From Microcaldota archaeon (lineage in GTDB: Archaea > Micrarchaeota > Micrarchaeia > Anstonellales > Bilamarchaeaceae), in contig DAOVFD010000020.1 in NCBI GenBank assembly GCA_030668565.1, positions 1 to 12,862 on the forward strand: a stretch of DNA of 12,862 nt, written 5' to 3'. A model generated the notes under the pieces. That model did not search any database. It had not been told where the DNA came from and saw nothing but the letters and a program-made list of their open reading frames with translations. The translations under genes were made by a program, and so were the position numbers. Positions 12,064 to 12,862 of the stretch are shown one piece after another; position 1 is the first letter of the stretch; each line of letters begins with the position of its first letter.

Positions 12064-12078
12064 AGAAATAAAAAGCGC
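12064..12078 (-). terminator. possible U-rich terminator of the Fic gene
   Basis: On the minus strand GCGCTTTTTATTTCT follows the Fic stop codon (12082) by a few bases: T5, A, T3. Short, so the call is weak. Confidence 0.35.
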
Positions 12079-12081
12079 TTC

Positions 12082-12861
12082 CTATATGTATTCTTGATAC
12101 TGGATAACGAATACCTCGAACAGGTAGTGGACAAACGACCTTTCTTTTTTGTCGAAATCATATTTCTGGAGAACCAGGTAATAAAGCGTCTTCTCGTCAT
12201 TGAAGATATTAAGCAGCGGATAACCTGCCTTTAACAGAACAAAATTCATAAGCAGTCTTGTCATTCTTCCGTTTCCGTCCCTGAACGGGTGGATTTTCAC
12301 AAACTTAAGATGGACCAAAGAAGCCAGTTCAAACGGATGAAGCTGTTTCCTTGCAAGTTTGTACCATTCAAGGAATTCCGCCATCAATCCCGGCACTTTT
12401 GTCCATTCCGGGCAGATATAATTCCCGACCCTGACATTCACATTCCGGTATTTTCCCGCATCAGGCATGATTCCCTTCTGCTGGATATCATGCAGCTCTA
12501 AAATCATCTTCTCATTAATGTCGCCTTTGTAATCAAACAGAAAATTGATGCATTTTTTCATGTTTTCAACTTCTTTGACATCCCTTTCCTTCTTTGATAT
12601 TTTCTTTTTCCCTTTTAGTATTTCGTCGGTTTCTTCCAGTGTCAAAGTATTTCCTTCGATAGCATTGGTGTTGTAGATAAAGCAGACTATCTTGTCCCTC
12701 TCGGTTTCCCAGAGGGTTTTGTCCAGTTTGTATTTTTTGAGATAATGTTTCCTTATCAGATTTACTGCAGCCGCTTCTTTTTTTGTTAATTTTCTTGCAA
12801 GTTTTTTGGGCTTTTTTTCAAGATGCTTCAGGTCCTTCGGTATTTTGGTTCCAAGGTATTT
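12082..12861 (-). CDS. Fic-domain protein with N-terminal inhibitory motif (partial, N-terminus off window)
   Basis: Fic enzymes transfer AMP (or another nucleotide part) from a nucleotide to target protein hydroxyls. The active-site motif HPFRDGNGR is complete (12265-12291) and followed by MTR; the histidine is the catalytic base. Upstream, T-x-x-x-E-G in TNAIEGN (12652-12669) matches the [S/T]xxxE[G/N] inhibitory helix, whose Glu blocks productive ATP binding; N-terminal placement makes this a class II, self-inhibited Fic protein. The frame is open to the right edge: 259 codons are visible, and TTG at 12645 lies after the inhibitory motif and so is not the true start. The visible N-terminal part is very lysine-rich (LEKKPKKLARKLTKKEA). 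No antitoxin gene is visible on this side. Confidence 0.92.
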   Translation of the reverse strand, partial: KYLGTKIPKDLKHLEKKPKKLARKLTKKEAAAVNLIRKHYLKKYKLDKTLWETERDKIVCFIYNTNAIEGNTLTLEETDEILKGKKKISKKERDVKEVENMKKCINFLFDYKGDINEKMILELHDIQQKGIMPDAGKYRNVNVRVGNYICPEWTKVPGLMAEFLEWYKLARKQLHPFELASLVHLKFVKIHPFRDGNGRMTRLLMNFVLLKAGYPLLNIFNDEKTLYYLVLQKYDFDKKERSFVHYLFEVFVIQYQEYI

Positions 12862-12862
12862 T

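Noticed and set aside
12082..12862. Fic gene as the toxin of a toxin-antitoxin pair
   Set aside because: The inhibitory motif is in the same chain and no small partner gene is adjacent on the visible side; the upstream side is outside the window.
1..12862. tRNA, rRNA, insertion sequences, phage genes
   Set aside because: No cloverleaf, rRNA-like stretch, transposase or phage structural motif was recognised on either strand by eye; a covariance search was not possible.

Overview
The window reads as archaeal DNA of moderate GC content. Most genes have a TTTAAA-like TATA element whose last core base lies about 22-25 nt before the start codon, the spacing expected for leaderless archaeal transcripts. 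The few genes with leaders carry Shine-Dalgarno (SD) sequences matching the GGAGGTGAT-type archaeal consensus. GTG and TTG starts, U-rich terminators without obvious GC hairpins, DUF5654 and a membrane-anchored cyclophilin all fit. Small genes and many lineage-specific proteins suggest an uncultivated, perhaps DPANN-like, archaeon; that placement is an inference, because no rRNA or informational gene is present.

Layout. 1-2609 (minus): a two-gene ABC exporter, ATPase followed by a translationally coupled ABC-2 permease that runs off the left edge and carries a large glycosylation-prone coiled-coil outer domain. 2705-4243 (minus): an MFS transporter and a conserved archaeal hypothetical protein, each with its own TATA box. 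4391-4489 (minus): a 32-residue acidic microprotein with an excellent SD, divergent from a disordered repeat-containing protein (4693-5298, plus). 5304-6906 (minus): an orphan helical protein, a small membrane protein and an exported cyclophilin, the last two probably an operon. 7003-8007 (plus): an AI-2E family permease. 8119-8676 (minus): a lipoprotein-like orphan. 8821-9318 (plus): a DUF6790 membrane protein. 9319-11320 (minus): an orphan protein and a RimK-like ATP-grasp ligase that share an exact 22-bp upstream element. 11464-11658 (plus): a cold-shock protein. 11832-12059 (plus): DUF5654. 12082-12861 (minus): a Fic-domain protein with an N-terminal inhibitory motif, cut by the right edge.

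How it fits together. This is mostly a cell-envelope and surface neighbourhood of singly transcribed genes. No phage, insertion sequence, CRISPR array, tRNA or rRNA was recognised. The most interesting signals are regulatory. One is an AT-rich motif placed at the predicted transcription start of four small unrecognised genes. The other is the exact 22-bp element found at the same distance upstream of two neighbouring TATA boxes, with a degraded relative near the cspA-like/DUF5654 genes.
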